Shown here: positions 8,554-16,821 of the stretch, piece after piece
Position numbering within the stretch: position 1 is the first letter of the stretch
Layout: each line of letters begins with the position of its first letter
Source of the DNA: Paenibacillus cymbidii
Lineage (GTDB): Bacteria; Bacillota; Bacilli; Paenibacillales; NBRC-103111
Assembly (NCBI RefSeq): GCF_004764705.1
Contig: NZ_SHLX01000023.1
Location: 62,001 to 126,000 of the forward strand
Reading direction: 5' to 3'
Length of the DNA stretch: 64,000 nucleotides
The notes under the pieces: generated by a model
What the model saw: only the letters and a program-made list of their open reading frames with translations
What the model was told of the DNA's origin: nothing
Databases searched by the model: none
Program-made: the position numbers and the translations under genes

Positions 8554-9480
8554 TCACTCCTTCAGCCCCGAGGTGGCCATCGTCTGGATGATGCTGCTTT
8601 GCGACACGAGGAACAGCACGATCGGCACGCTCATCATCAGCACCGCGCCGGCGGCGGCGTTGCCCGTGCGCACGATGCCGCCCGCGACGACTTGCCCGAG
8701 AGCGTAATGCATCGTTTTCAACTGCTCGCTGTAAATGTACGTGCCGCCGTCGGTGCCCCACAGCAGCTGGAACAGCAGAATCGTCAGCGTCAGCCAGGCC
8801 GGCTTGACGAGCGGCATGACGATCGTCCAGAAGATGCGGTATTCGCTGGCGCCGTCGATCTTGGCCGATTCGAGCAGCGCGTCGGGAATTTGCTCCATGA
8901 ACTGCTTCATCAAATACAGCCCGAGCGGGAACGCAAACGCCGGCACGATGATCGACGCGTACGTGTCGAGCCAGCCGAGCCACGCCATCGTCATGTAGTT
9001 GGAAATGGCGGTGACGTGCGGCGAAAACATCAGCGACAGCACGATCGTCGCAAACATCCAGCGGGCGCCGGGAAAACTCATCTTGGCCAGCGGGAACGCG
9101 GCGGCGGAAGCGAGAATGACGTGGCCGGCCGTGCCCGCAAGCGTGATGAACACCGTATTGAAGATATAGCGCGAAAAGGGCACCCACGAGTTGGACATCA
9201 GTTGGAACAGCCCGGAAAAATTCGCCCACGTCGGGTTGCGCACCCAAAATTGCGGCGGAAACACGAACAGCTCGTCAAGCGGCTTGAACGCGTTGCTGAT
9301 GGCGAAGACGAGCGGCAGCGCCATGAAGGCGCCGAAACAGCCGAGCAGCGCGAACAGCAGCAGCGTGCCGGCAAACGAGCGGTTCACTTTCTTGCGGACG
9401 CCGAAACGCATCGTGAAGCGCACGGCGAAGCGGCGGGACCGGCTTATCGTTCTTCCGCGTGGGGATAGTTGCGTTTGCAT
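8554..9480 (-). CDS. Carbohydrate ABC transporter permease, MalG/YtcP type
   Basis: 308 residues with six predicted membrane segments and the EAA loop LLESAKIDGASEYRIFWTIVMP. The start ATG at 9480 has an AGGAAGGTGA site upstream and lies 4 bp after the stop of the preceding permease, so the two form a pair. The N-terminus carries a basic cytoplasmic stretch of about 30 residues before the first membrane segment. It is the second subunit of the upstream permease pair in this run. The pair is preceded by its own large solute-binding protein, so it is probably a distinct transporter from the pair at 1918-3844. Confidence 0.9.
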   Translation of the reverse strand: MQTQLSPRGRTISRSRRFAVRFTMRFGVRKKVNRSFAGTLLLFALLGCFGAFMALPLVFAISNAFKPLDELFVFPPQFWVRNPTWANFSGLFQLMSNSWVPFSRYIFNTVFITLAGTAGHVILASAAAFPLAKMSFPGARWMFATIVLSLMFSPHVTAISNYMTMAWLGWLDTYASIIVPAFAFPLGLYLMKQFMEQIPDALLESAKIDGASEYRIFWTIVMPLVKPAWLTLTILLFQLLWGTDGGTYIYSEQLKTMHYALGQVVAGGIVRTGNAAAGAVLMMSVPIVLFLVSQSSIIQTMATSGLKE

Positions 9481-9484
9481 CCGT

Positions 9485-10378
9485 TCACCTTCCTACCCGC
9501 CGCAGCAGCGACTGCGTGACGAGGTTCGTGCCGATCATAAGCAGGAACAATACCGTGGCGATCGTCGAGGCGTAGCCCATCTCGTAGCGGATCGTGCCGA
9601 AGTCGATCAGATGCGTGACGATCGTATGCGCCGAATACTGCACGCTCGGGAAACCGGCAAGGTTGATCGATACGTCGGCGACGGCGAACGACGACGTGAT
9701 CTGGATGACCGCGCCGAACATCAGCTGCGGCCGCATCGACGGGAGCGTAATGTACCACAGCTCCTGCCAGCGGTTGCTGATGCCGTCGACCGCGCCGGCC
9801 TCGAACAGCGTCCTGTCGACTGTCTGCAGCCCGGCGATAAAGGCCAGGAAGCTGGTGCCGAGACTGAGCCACAGCTGCACGAGCATCACGATCATCAGCG
9901 TGTAGTGCGGATTTTTGAACCACAGGATCGGTTCGTAAATGAAGCCGAATTTCATCAGGAAGCTGTTCGCATAGCCGTACGAATCGCCGTTGAAAATCAT
10001 TTGCCAGATGAAATAAACATTGCCCGAAATAGAAGGGGCGTAAAAGACCAGCGTCATGAACGCGCGCACCTTCGGCGACAGCTCGTTGATCAGCCAGGCG
10101 AACACGAAGCAGGCGATATAGCTGATCGGGCCGGTGATGGCGACGAACAGAATCGTATTTTTCACGGCGATCAGAAAGACGTCGTCTTCCAGGAACAGGC
10201 GGGCGTAATTTTGCCAGCCGACCCAGCGCGGAAACTGCAGCATGTTGAAGTAGGTGAAGCTGATCGCGATCGACATGAGCACCGGCAGCACGGTGAACAG
10301 GCAGAACAGCAGGAAATAAGGGCCGAGCAGCGCATATGCGTGTTTGTTCCGCCGGACCCTCGCCATCCAAGGTTGCAT
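9485..10378 (-). CDS. Sugar ABC transporter permease, MalF/LplB type
   Basis: 297 residues with membrane segments beginning at about residue 15. The EAA loop is LFEAGAVDGISNRWQELWYITLP, close to the MalF/UgpA consensus. The gene begins 16 bp after the stop of the giant solute-binding protein and ends 4 bp before the next permease, so the binding protein and both permeases form a continuous transcription unit. The substrate is not deducible from the permease alone; a complex oligosaccharide is suggested by the size and modules of the binding protein. Confidence 0.9.
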   Translation of the reverse strand: MQPWMARVRRNKHAYALLGPYFLLFCLFTVLPVLMSIAISFTYFNMLQFPRWVGWQNYARLFLEDDVFLIAVKNTILFVAITGPISYIACFVFAWLINELSPKVRAFMTLVFYAPSISGNVYFIWQMIFNGDSYGYANSFLMKFGFIYEPILWFKNPHYTLMIVMLVQLWLSLGTSFLAFIAGLQTVDRTLFEAGAVDGISNRWQELWYITLPSMRPQLMFGAVIQITSSFAVADVSINLAGFPSVQYSAHTIVTHLIDFGTIRYEMGYASTIATVLFLLMIGTNLVTQSLLRRVGR

Positions 10379-10393
10379 GCTCGCACCTCCCGT

Positions 10394-13339
10394 CTAGTTT
10401 GCAAGGCCGAACTCCTTGCGCTTCAGCGCGATTTCCTCGTCGATGTAGCGCGTGTAATCGTCCAGCGCCTCGCGCGTATTCGTCCCGGAGTTGGTCACCT
10501 CGCGGAACGCGTTGTCGAGCTGGCGCCCGGTGAAATAGCCGCCCGGCACTTCGGGTACGCCTTGCACCCATTGCCATTGCTCGGACAGGCGGGTGTAATC
10601 CTTGACCGGCCACGGCAGCTCCTCCAGCGCCTCGATGTTGGCGGTCGGGTAACGCGCGGCGGCGCCCATCAAGCCTTCCATCTCGCGCCCGTAGCGCACT
10701 TGCGTTTCTTTGCTCGTCCACCATTTCATGAACGTCCAGGCATCGTCCTTGTGCTCCGACGCTTGCAGCATCATCGTGCCGCTGCCCGTGCTTGCCGTTT
10801 CCCGGCGGATCGTGCCGTCCGGCTGCCTGACGCCGGGCAGCGGCAGAAACTCCCACAGGCCGCGAATTTCCGGCGCGGAGACGGTCAGGTTGTTGTACAG
10901 CGTGTAATCGGCCACGCCGATCGGCATTTCGCCGGTGCGGAACCGGTTCGGGAAGTTGAACTTGAGCGGCAGCTTGTAGTTCGTGTACAGCTCCGTCCAC
11001 TGTTTGAACGCCTTCATCGCCGTTTCCGACGTCAGGGCGCTGGCGTTCATCTCCTGGTTGTAGAAGCTGCCGCCGGACTGAAACAGCAGCATGGAGAACG
11101 TATCGTTCGGCACCAGATTGACCGCATGGTTCTCCTCCTGCTCCAGCGGGAAGGCGAAGTCGAGCCGCTTCTTCTGCAGCGCCGGGATGAGCCGGTACAC
11201 GTCGTCCCACGTCTCCGGCGGCTGCAAGTGCAGCGCGGCAAAAATGTCCTTGCGATAAAACAGCATGTTGAACACCTGCTGCTCCGGCAGTGCAAAGACG
11301 CCGCCGCCCAGCCGGTACGGTACGTTGGCGCTGTCGCGGAAGCGGGCCGCAACGGACGGGTAGTCCGGGAACTTCGACAGATCGTAAGCCGCATCGCGCA
11401 TCGCATAGTTGACCGGCAAGTCGTTGCCAACTTGCATCGCCACGTCCGGCCCTTTGCCGGCGAGCGTGGCGGGCAGCAGCATCGACATCTGCACGAGCTT
11501 CAGGTCGACCTTGATGCCGGTCAGCGGGGTGAACGTGTCGTCGATCATCGCCTTCAGCACTTGCGCCTGGTCCCGTCCGGTGCCGATCCATACGGTGACC
11601 GGGTGTGCGCCTTCGGCCGCGTTGCCGATGCTGTCGTAGTCGGTGAAGAAGGAGAGGAAAAACGCCGACAGCTCATGCGCCGCTTTGCGCAGGAAGGAGG
11701 CGTCGGCCTTCGGCAGCTTGGCGTCCGCCGAAGCGACAAGCAAATAATCGAGGTCGAGCGGCTGCTCCTTGGCGCTGAGCATCCAGGTGCCGAGCGCGCC
11801 GACGTTGATTTTGTACTGCGTCAGCCGCTGCGGGATCGAGTCCGGCTTGTTCGCCATATCCTTCAACTGATACGCCATCTTGTCGATCACGGCCGTCTGG
11901 TCGCTTTTCTCGCCGGCGACCTTCGCCAGCTCCGCGGAGACGGCGTACAGCTCGCCGCTGATGCGGCGGAACGTGTCGACCAGATCGGGAAGCTGCTTGT
12001 GCAGCTGGTAGTCGCGGAACTTATCCGGATTGACGCCGGTAATCATCACGATGCGGCGGTACATGTCGTTGATTTCCAGCGTGCTTGCCTCGACGCGGCG
12101 CAGCAGCGGAGCCAGCTCGCCGAGCGTCACTTCCAGCTGCAGCTGGTGTTTGCCCTTGGTCAGATGGAACAAGTACGGATCGTCCTTGCCGCCGAGCGCC
12201 GTCATCTGCCAATTGGCGTGGTAGTAGAACGGAATTCGCTCCATCTCGGCAAAAGGGACCTGGCCGTCGATCGTCAGCCGCCGGGTCGAATAAAGGCCGC
12301 GCAGCCACGTTTGCCGGCTCTTGAACGCGATGCGGTACAAGCCGTCCTGCGGCACGTCGACTTCCCAGCGGATCCATTGCCCGGGCTGCCGCCAGTTGTA
12401 GCCGCCGATCGTATTGATCCGCAGGTCGGAGACGTCGGACGGTTCGGTCGTCGGGCTTGCCCGGTCGGCCAGCGGATACAGCGTCGGCGACGATTTGGCG
12501 ACGGCCGCCTCGGCCTGCACCTTGACCAGCACATCCTCCGGCCGGGCATACCCTTGTTCGGCGTATTGCCGTTTCAATTCTTCATAGACCGGCGCGCTGC
12601 CGGCGGTGAACAGCCGGATCGAGTCGACGAGCATCGGCTCGCGCACGGAAACAAGCGTCAGCGTATGTTTGCCGGGAGTCAAAGAGAACTCGTACGGTTC
12701 GCTGAAGTAGCCCTCCGGATCCTGCAGTACGGCGAACTGCCAGGAAGGGGCTTCCTTCTGGCGCGGGCGCAAATCGTTGCCGCGGTTGTCCCGCTCGATC
12801 GTCTCCTTCTCGTTGGACCAGACGCGCGGGAACAGCAAGCTTTCCGCTTCGCGGAACGGCAGGCTGCCGTCGATGCGCAGCTCGCGTTCGATCGCCGAGC
12901 TTTTGCCTTCGACGGGGTAATACCGCACGCCGATCCGGTACAGTCCGCCTTGCTTCACGTCGACTTCCCATTCGATCGAGCCGCTTTCCGCGGTGCGGAT
13001 CGCCAGCCCGGGAGAACCTTCGAAAGCGGCGACCGCTTCGGAGGGCATGCCTTCCACGCGCCGATACGACTCTGCCTCGATAGTGATCGTTTCGTTCGGG
13101 CGGGGATCGCCGGCGTGAGCGGCTAAATAGCCGTCGTAACCGTTCGCGCGAATCGACACGAGCGGGTCGGCGCCGCCCGTTGCCCCGGTCGCCGGGGCGA
13201 CGGCGGCAGCGGCGGCGCTGCCCGCCGCTTCGGCGTTCGGCTGCCATGGCGACGCCGCCGGCAGGGAGGACACAGCGGCGACCGATACGGCTAACGCCGC
13301 CATCGTCAGCCATTTGCGTCTTGGGGCGATTGGTTGCAT
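10394..13339 (-). CDS. Giant extracellular solute-binding protein with two carbohydrate-binding-like modules
   Basis: 981 residues, about twice the usual size of a sugar-binding protein. An N-terminal signal peptide (hydrophobic about 10-30, no lipobox Cys) is followed by two beta-sandwich modules resembling CBM6/35 domains (about 50-235 and 270-425). Each contains a phrase of the type GLYRIGVRYY...LRIDG or GLYRIAFKSR...LTIDG. A helical linker (about 430-560) leads to a type-1 solute-binding domain (about 590-981, with VWIGTGRDQAQVLKAMIDD and KGPDVAMQVGND). The ATG at 13339 has a GGAAAGGAGG site upstream. It precedes the permease pair at 8554-10378 and is most likely its receptor. Lack of a lipid anchor suggests retention by the modules or by the transporter. 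Confidence 0.88.
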   Translation of the reverse strand: MQPIAPRRKWLTMAALAVSVAAVSSLPAASPWQPNAEAAGSAAAAAVAPATGATGGADPLVSIRANGYDGYLAAHAGDPRPNETITIEAESYRRVEGMPSEAVAAFEGSPGLAIRTAESGSIEWEVDVKQGGLYRIGVRYYPVEGKSSAIERELRIDGSLPFREAESLLFPRVWSNEKETIERDNRGNDLRPRQKEAPSWQFAVLQDPEGYFSEPYEFSLTPGKHTLTLVSVREPMLVDSIRLFTAGSAPVYEELKRQYAEQGYARPEDVLVKVQAEAAVAKSSPTLYPLADRASPTTEPSDVSDLRINTIGGYNWRQPGQWIRWEVDVPQDGLYRIAFKSRQTWLRGLYSTRRLTIDGQVPFAEMERIPFYYHANWQMTALGGKDDPYLFHLTKGKHQLQLEVTLGELAPLLRRVEASTLEINDMYRRIVMITGVNPDKFRDYQLHKQLPDLVDTFRRISGELYAVSAELAKVAGEKSDQTAVIDKMAYQLKDMANKPDSIPQRLTQYKINVGALGTWMLSAKEQPLDLDYLLVASADAKLPKADASFLRKAAHELSAFFLSFFTDYDSIGNAAEGAHPVTVWIGTGRDQAQVLKAMIDDTFTPLTGIKVDLKLVQMSMLLPATLAGKGPDVAMQVGNDLPVNYAMRDAAYDLSKFPDYPSVAARFRDSANVPYRLGGGVFALPEQQVFNMLFYRKDIFAALHLQPPETWDDVYRLIPALQKKRLDFAFPLEQEENHAVNLVPNDTFSMLLFQSGGSFYNQEMNASALTSETAMKAFKQWTELYTNYKLPLKFNFPNRFRTGEMPIGVADYTLYNNLTVSAPEIRGLWEFLPLPGVRQPDGTIRRETASTGSGTMMLQASEHKDDAWTFMKWWTSKETQVRYGREMEGLMGAAARYPTANIEALEELPWPVKDYTRLSEQWQWVQGVPEVPGGYFTGRQLDNAFREVTNSGTNTREALDDYTRYIDEEIALKRKEFGLAN

Positions 13340-13378
13340 GGCCGATTCCTCCTTTCCCGGTAGTAGGTGGCGGTCAAG

Positions 13379-13422
13379 CCGAACAGCTTCGCCGTCCGCG
13401 CCGGGAGGACGAAGCTGTTCGG
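13379..13422 (-). promoter_or_regulatory. Intergenic stem-loop between two solute-binding-protein genes
   Basis: A perfect 13-bp inverted repeat (CCGAACAGCTTCG / CGAAGCTGTTCGG) with an 18-nt G/C-rich loop lies 6 bp after the stop of the 455-residue binding protein. No T-run follows on the minus strand, so it is not a simple terminator. Stable hairpins at this position in sugar operons commonly protect the upstream mRNA and raise expression of the binding protein over the permeases; that role is inferred. Confidence 0.65.
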
Positions 13423-13428
13423 GCCGTT

Positions 13429-14796
13429 CTATTTAAGCACGGCGTCAACCTTGGCCTGGGCTTCCTGCTTGATTTTGGCGATTGCGGCCGCCGGCGTCGT
13501 TTCGCCTTTGGCGACGCTGGTCGTCATGTTCGCGAACGGGAAGCCGGGGAATGCGGCGATCGGCACCGGCACCGTTTTCGTCGACAGCAGCTTGGCCGTG
13601 GCGATGTCGTCGGCGTTGTCCAGCCATACTTCCCACGAGTTCATCTGGCTTTCCGCCTGTTTGTCCCACAGCTGCAGCTCCTTCCAGATTTGCAGTACTT
13701 CCTTCGGATTTTTGGCGCCTTTCGGAATGAAGTACATCGGGATCTGGCTGTAAGCGGAAGCGTAGTCCGTCGCCTTCGGCCCGATCGGGAACGGCACGTA
13801 CCCCCACTTGACGTTCGTCATCGATTTTTTCAAATCGGCGCCTTCGTACGCGTAACCCGGCACCATGGCGACGTTGCCTTCGGTGAAAAACTTCCGCTGC
13901 TCGCCCCAGTCGTTCGGATTGACGAAACGCACGACCTTCGACTCGTTGAACAGCTTGTTGAAGAAGTTCATCGCTTCCATCGTATTGGCGCTTTCAAGCT
14001 GCACGACGCCCTTGTCGTCGACGATTTCGCCGGCGTTGGCGGCGATTAGCCCCTGGGCGAAGTCGGCGGCGAACGCGCTTAAGCCCCAGGTGTCGATTTT
14101 GCCGTCGCCGTCCGCGTCGCGCGTCGCTTTTTTGGCGACTTCTTCGAAGGCGGCCCAGGTCCAGCCTTTTTTGTCCACCAGTTCGTGCAGGTCGGTCAGG
14201 CCGTTTTTCTGGAACAGCGTTTTGTTGTAATAAATGCCGAAGGAATGGCCGAAGCCGGTAGAGAAGCCGTACGTTTTGCCTTTGTACGAGCCGACGCGTT
14301 TCATGAAATCGAGCGGGAAATTTTTCTCGTTGTTCAGCTCGGTCAAATCCTCCAGCGGCAGGAACATGCCTTTTTCGCCCATGCTCGGCAGCACGCTGGT
14401 GGCCAGCCGCATCACTTCGGCGATCGGTTCCCCGGCGAGGATGCTCGTCGTGAATTTGTCCTGGATTTCCTTCTGCGGGATGTTGACGTATTCGACCTTG
14501 ACGTTGTACTTCGCTTCCACTTCCTTCTGCTTCTCGATGCGCGCCTTGCCGATGGGCGAATCGTCCTTCGGCGTGTCGTCGAAGTTGGCGGCGATGCGGA
14601 TCTTCTGCCCGCCAAGATCGATCTTCTTCGCCGTTGGCGCCGGCTGTACGCTGGCCGTTGCGCTCGCGCTCGGCTTGACGGACGGGCTGCTGCCGCCGCT
14701 GCCGCTCGTCCCGCTCGTATTGCCGCCGCATGCCGTTACGGCAAGCGCCGCCGCTGCCGCCATCGCCGCCAGCGCGGTCGTTCTCACCTGTTTCAT
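13429..14796 (-). CDS. Extracellular solute-binding lipoprotein (sugar ABC transporter)
   Basis: 455 residues with a lipoprotein signal (lipobox VTAC, Cys23) and a Ser/Gly/Ala/Pro linker to about residue 55, followed by a type-1 solute-binding fold. A calcium-loop-like segment, DADGDGKIDTWG, lies near residues 230-241, as often seen in Paenibacillus sugar-binding proteins. It is the first gene of the ten-gene minus-strand run and is followed by a strong hairpin and the giant binding protein. Because it lacks its own adjacent permease pair, it may serve either pair in the cluster. The start ATG at 14796 has a GGGGGGAT-like site upstream. Confidence 0.9.
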   Translation of the reverse strand: MKQVRTTALAAMAAAAALAVTACGGNTSGTSGSGGSSPSVKPSASATASVQPAPTAKKIDLGGQKIRIAANFDDTPKDDSPIGKARIEKQKEVEAKYNVKVEYVNIPQKEIQDKFTTSILAGEPIAEVMRLATSVLPSMGEKGMFLPLEDLTELNNEKNFPLDFMKRVGSYKGKTYGFSTGFGHSFGIYYNKTLFQKNGLTDLHELVDKKGWTWAAFEEVAKKATRDADGDGKIDTWGLSAFAADFAQGLIAANAGEIVDDKGVVQLESANTMEAMNFFNKLFNESKVVRFVNPNDWGEQRKFFTEGNVAMVPGYAYEGADLKKSMTNVKWGYVPFPIGPKATDYASAYSQIPMYFIPKGAKNPKEVLQIWKELQLWDKQAESQMNSWEVWLDNADDIATAKLLSTKTVPVPIAAFPGFPFANMTTSVAKGETTPAAAIAKIKQEAQAKVDAVLK

Positions 14797-15105
14797 TGCG
14801 ATCCCCCCATGAAATCGAAAGTGGTTATTCCCCTTTCAGTGTAGTGGGGCTCATCTGCGGGAGACAGAACCGAAAGGCAACAACGATATCGATTCCTTAG
14901 CGGAACGGCGGCGCGAATTCGGCAACGGCCGCGTCCTCGGTTGCTTTTTGTGAAGCGGGATATCGTTTTGACAGCTTTTTCGCCGATGGGGGAGGTCGGC
15001 CGCGCCGATGAAGGCGGATGTCGTTTATAATGAGAGGGAAACTTGCGGAGGTCCCGGAGACAGGAAAGCGTGCAAGCCGGCAGAAGCGGGAGGCGGACGA
15101 AAGCG
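14797..15105. other. Divergent control region between the transport run and the YesMN module
   Basis: This 309-bp gap separates genes leaving on both strands. On the plus strand a perfect TATAAT lies at 15026-15031 but has no recognisable -35 box at the right distance, which fits an activator-dependent promoter. An inverted repeat AACGATATC (14882-14890) / GATATCGTT (14959-14967) flanks the middle of the gap and could be a binding site for the YesN-type regulator. A TACACT hexamer near 14842 on the minus strand is a weak -10 candidate. No coding region was seen here. Confidence 0.4.
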
Positions 15106-16821
15106 ATGGCAAAATGGCGGAAGCGGCTGTGGGCGGGCTGCGCGGGGGCGCTGCTTGTGGCGGGCGCCGCGCTCCTGCTGCGGGACGCGATGCGGGGCGG
15201 CGCGGAGGCGGAGCGGAAGGCGGCCTACGACGGCCGCGCGCTGCCGATGAACGGGATCAAATACGATCCGCCGGTCCAGTTGACGACCGTCGCCGTGGTC
15301 GGACCGAATGTAACGTTCAAGAACGGCGAAACGATCGAGCATAACGTGCATACCCGCTGGGCGCTCGACCGGCTCGGCATCGACATCCGTTATTTGTGGT
15401 CGACGATGGCGGAGCAGCGGGCGTTCGAAACGAAGCTGCGGCAGACGTTGGCCAGGAGCGAGCCGCTTCCGGACATCGTCAACGTCTCCGGCTCCTTCGC
15501 CCAGGAATTGATCGACTCGGGCCGTTTTCGCCGGGTGGACGACCTGTTCGAGCGTTATGCGTCGGAGCGCTGGAAGGAAGCCGCGGCCGAATCGGCCGGC
15601 GACATGCTGCCTTATACGCGCGGCGGCCGGCTGTATGCGCTGCCGGTTTACGATTACGCCGGCATGAGCGACCCGGTGCTGTGGATTCGCCAGGACTGGC
15701 TGGACCGGCTGCGCCTGTCCGCGCCGCGCAATGCCGCCGAGCTGGAGCGCGTCATGGAAGCGTTTACGAACGGAGATCCCGACGGCAATGGTGCTAACGA
15801 CACGGTGGCGCTTGCGCTCAGCTTGAAGGATATGTTCCCGTCGCTGACCTACCGCGCCTTGCCCTGGGTGCGCAACGACTGGGTTTTCGGCATGTACGGC
15901 GACGCGCTGCCGGCGGTTTGGGGGCGGAATGCCGAAGGAAACATCGAGTACGGTTCGATCGATCCCGGCATGAAGCCGGCGCTGGCCCGGTTGAGCGAGT
16001 GGATGGCCCGCGGCTATCTCAGCCGCGACGCCGGCATCCACAATTCGCTCAATGCGTCGGAGTTGTTCACGTCCGGGAAGGCGGGCATGATCGCCGGGCC
16101 GACGTGGATGTACGCCTGGCCGCTGCGGGACACGGAGAAGCAGGTGACGGGGGCGAAGGTCGCGCCTTATCCGCTGCCGGTCGGGGACAGAGGGACGACG
16201 CGGATCGGCGGCATGCTGAACCATTCCAACGTCATGCTGATCAGCAAGGAGATGGCGCATCCGGAAATTTACTTCACGTACATGAATTATTTGTACGAGC
16301 AGTTTGCCGACCCGCCGCCCGGCGGGGAGTTTGCGTACGGCTTCGCCGAAGGCTACGACTATGTGCTGGAGGGCGGCAAAGCGGCGAAGGAGGCGGCCAA
16401 ATTCCAGGACGGCATCGTCGTCAAGCCTTCGGCGTATACGCTCACGGGCAATGCCGCGCGCATCCCGTCCCTGCAGATGAAAACGTACCTGAAGCTGATC
16501 GCCGGTCAGCCGATGAAGACGCCTTACGAGCAGTTTATGGCCGCCATCGCCACGCCGCAGGAGATGCAAGCCGTTCGTTACGTCTCCGGGCAGAAGGAGA
16601 TGCAGGCCGGCAATCTGTACATGGGCCCGGCGACCGAGCTGATGCAGGAGCGGCAGGAAGCGCTGAAAAATATGGAAAACGACACCTTCCAGAAAATCAT
16701 TTACGGCACGTACGACATCGGCAAATTCGACGAGTTCGTCACACGCTGGCGGGAAAGCGGCGGCGACCGGATTACGGAGGAAGTGGAAGCCTGGTACGGG
16801 GAGAACGTTCGTGCGCATTAA
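15106..16821 (+). CDS. Solute-binding-like extracytoplasmic protein of the YesMN module
   Basis: 571 residues. The N-terminus has a basic start and a hydrophobic segment (about 8-26) without a usable lipobox, so it is a signal peptide or an uncleaved anchor. The rest is a type-1 solute-binding fold (QDWLDRLRLSAPRNAAELERVM, SGKAGMIAGPTWMY), with a calcium-loop-like DPDGNGANDT around residue 225. The ATG at 15106 is chosen for its GGGAGGC site; the frame is open 63 bp further upstream. Its stop overlaps the kinase start by 11 bp, so it is translated with the two-component genes. It may be a ligand-presenting receptor for the kinase rather than a transporter component. This is inferred from the tight coupling. 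Confidence 0.85.
   Translation: MAKWRKRLWAGCAGALLVAGAALLLRDAMRGGAEAERKAAYDGRALPMNGIKYDPPVQLTTVAVVGPNVTFKNGETIEHNVHTRWALDRLGIDIRYLWSTMAEQRAFETKLRQTLARSEPLPDIVNVSGSFAQELIDSGRFRRVDDLFERYASERWKEAAAESAGDMLPYTRGGRLYALPVYDYAGMSDPVLWIRQDWLDRLRLSAPRNAAELERVMEAFTNGDPDGNGANDTVALALSLKDMFPSLTYRALPWVRNDWVFGMYGDALPAVWGRNAEGNIEYGSIDPGMKPALARLSEWMARGYLSRDAGIHNSLNASELFTSGKAGMIAGPTWMYAWPLRDTEKQVTGAKVAPYPLPVGDRGTTRIGGMLNHSNVMLISKEMAHPEIYFTYMNYLYEQFADPPPGGEFAYGFAEGYDYVLEGGKAAKEAAKFQDGIVVKPSAYTLTGNAARIPSLQMKTYLKLIAGQPMKTPYEQFMAAIATPQEMQAVRYVSGQKEMQAGNLYMGPATELMQERQEALKNMENDTFQKIIYGTYDIGKFDEFVTRWRESGGDRITEEVEAWYGENVRAH

Noticed and set aside
9191..13126. A 1311-residue open frame on the plus strand opposite permease and binding-protein genes
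   Set aside because: It is antisense to well-supported genes and consists of low-complexity Arg/Gln/His-rich translation, a known effect of high-GC codon use.
14797..15105. Catabolite-repression (cre) site in the divergent control region
   Set aside because: The best candidate near 14811 misses several fixed positions of the cre consensus.
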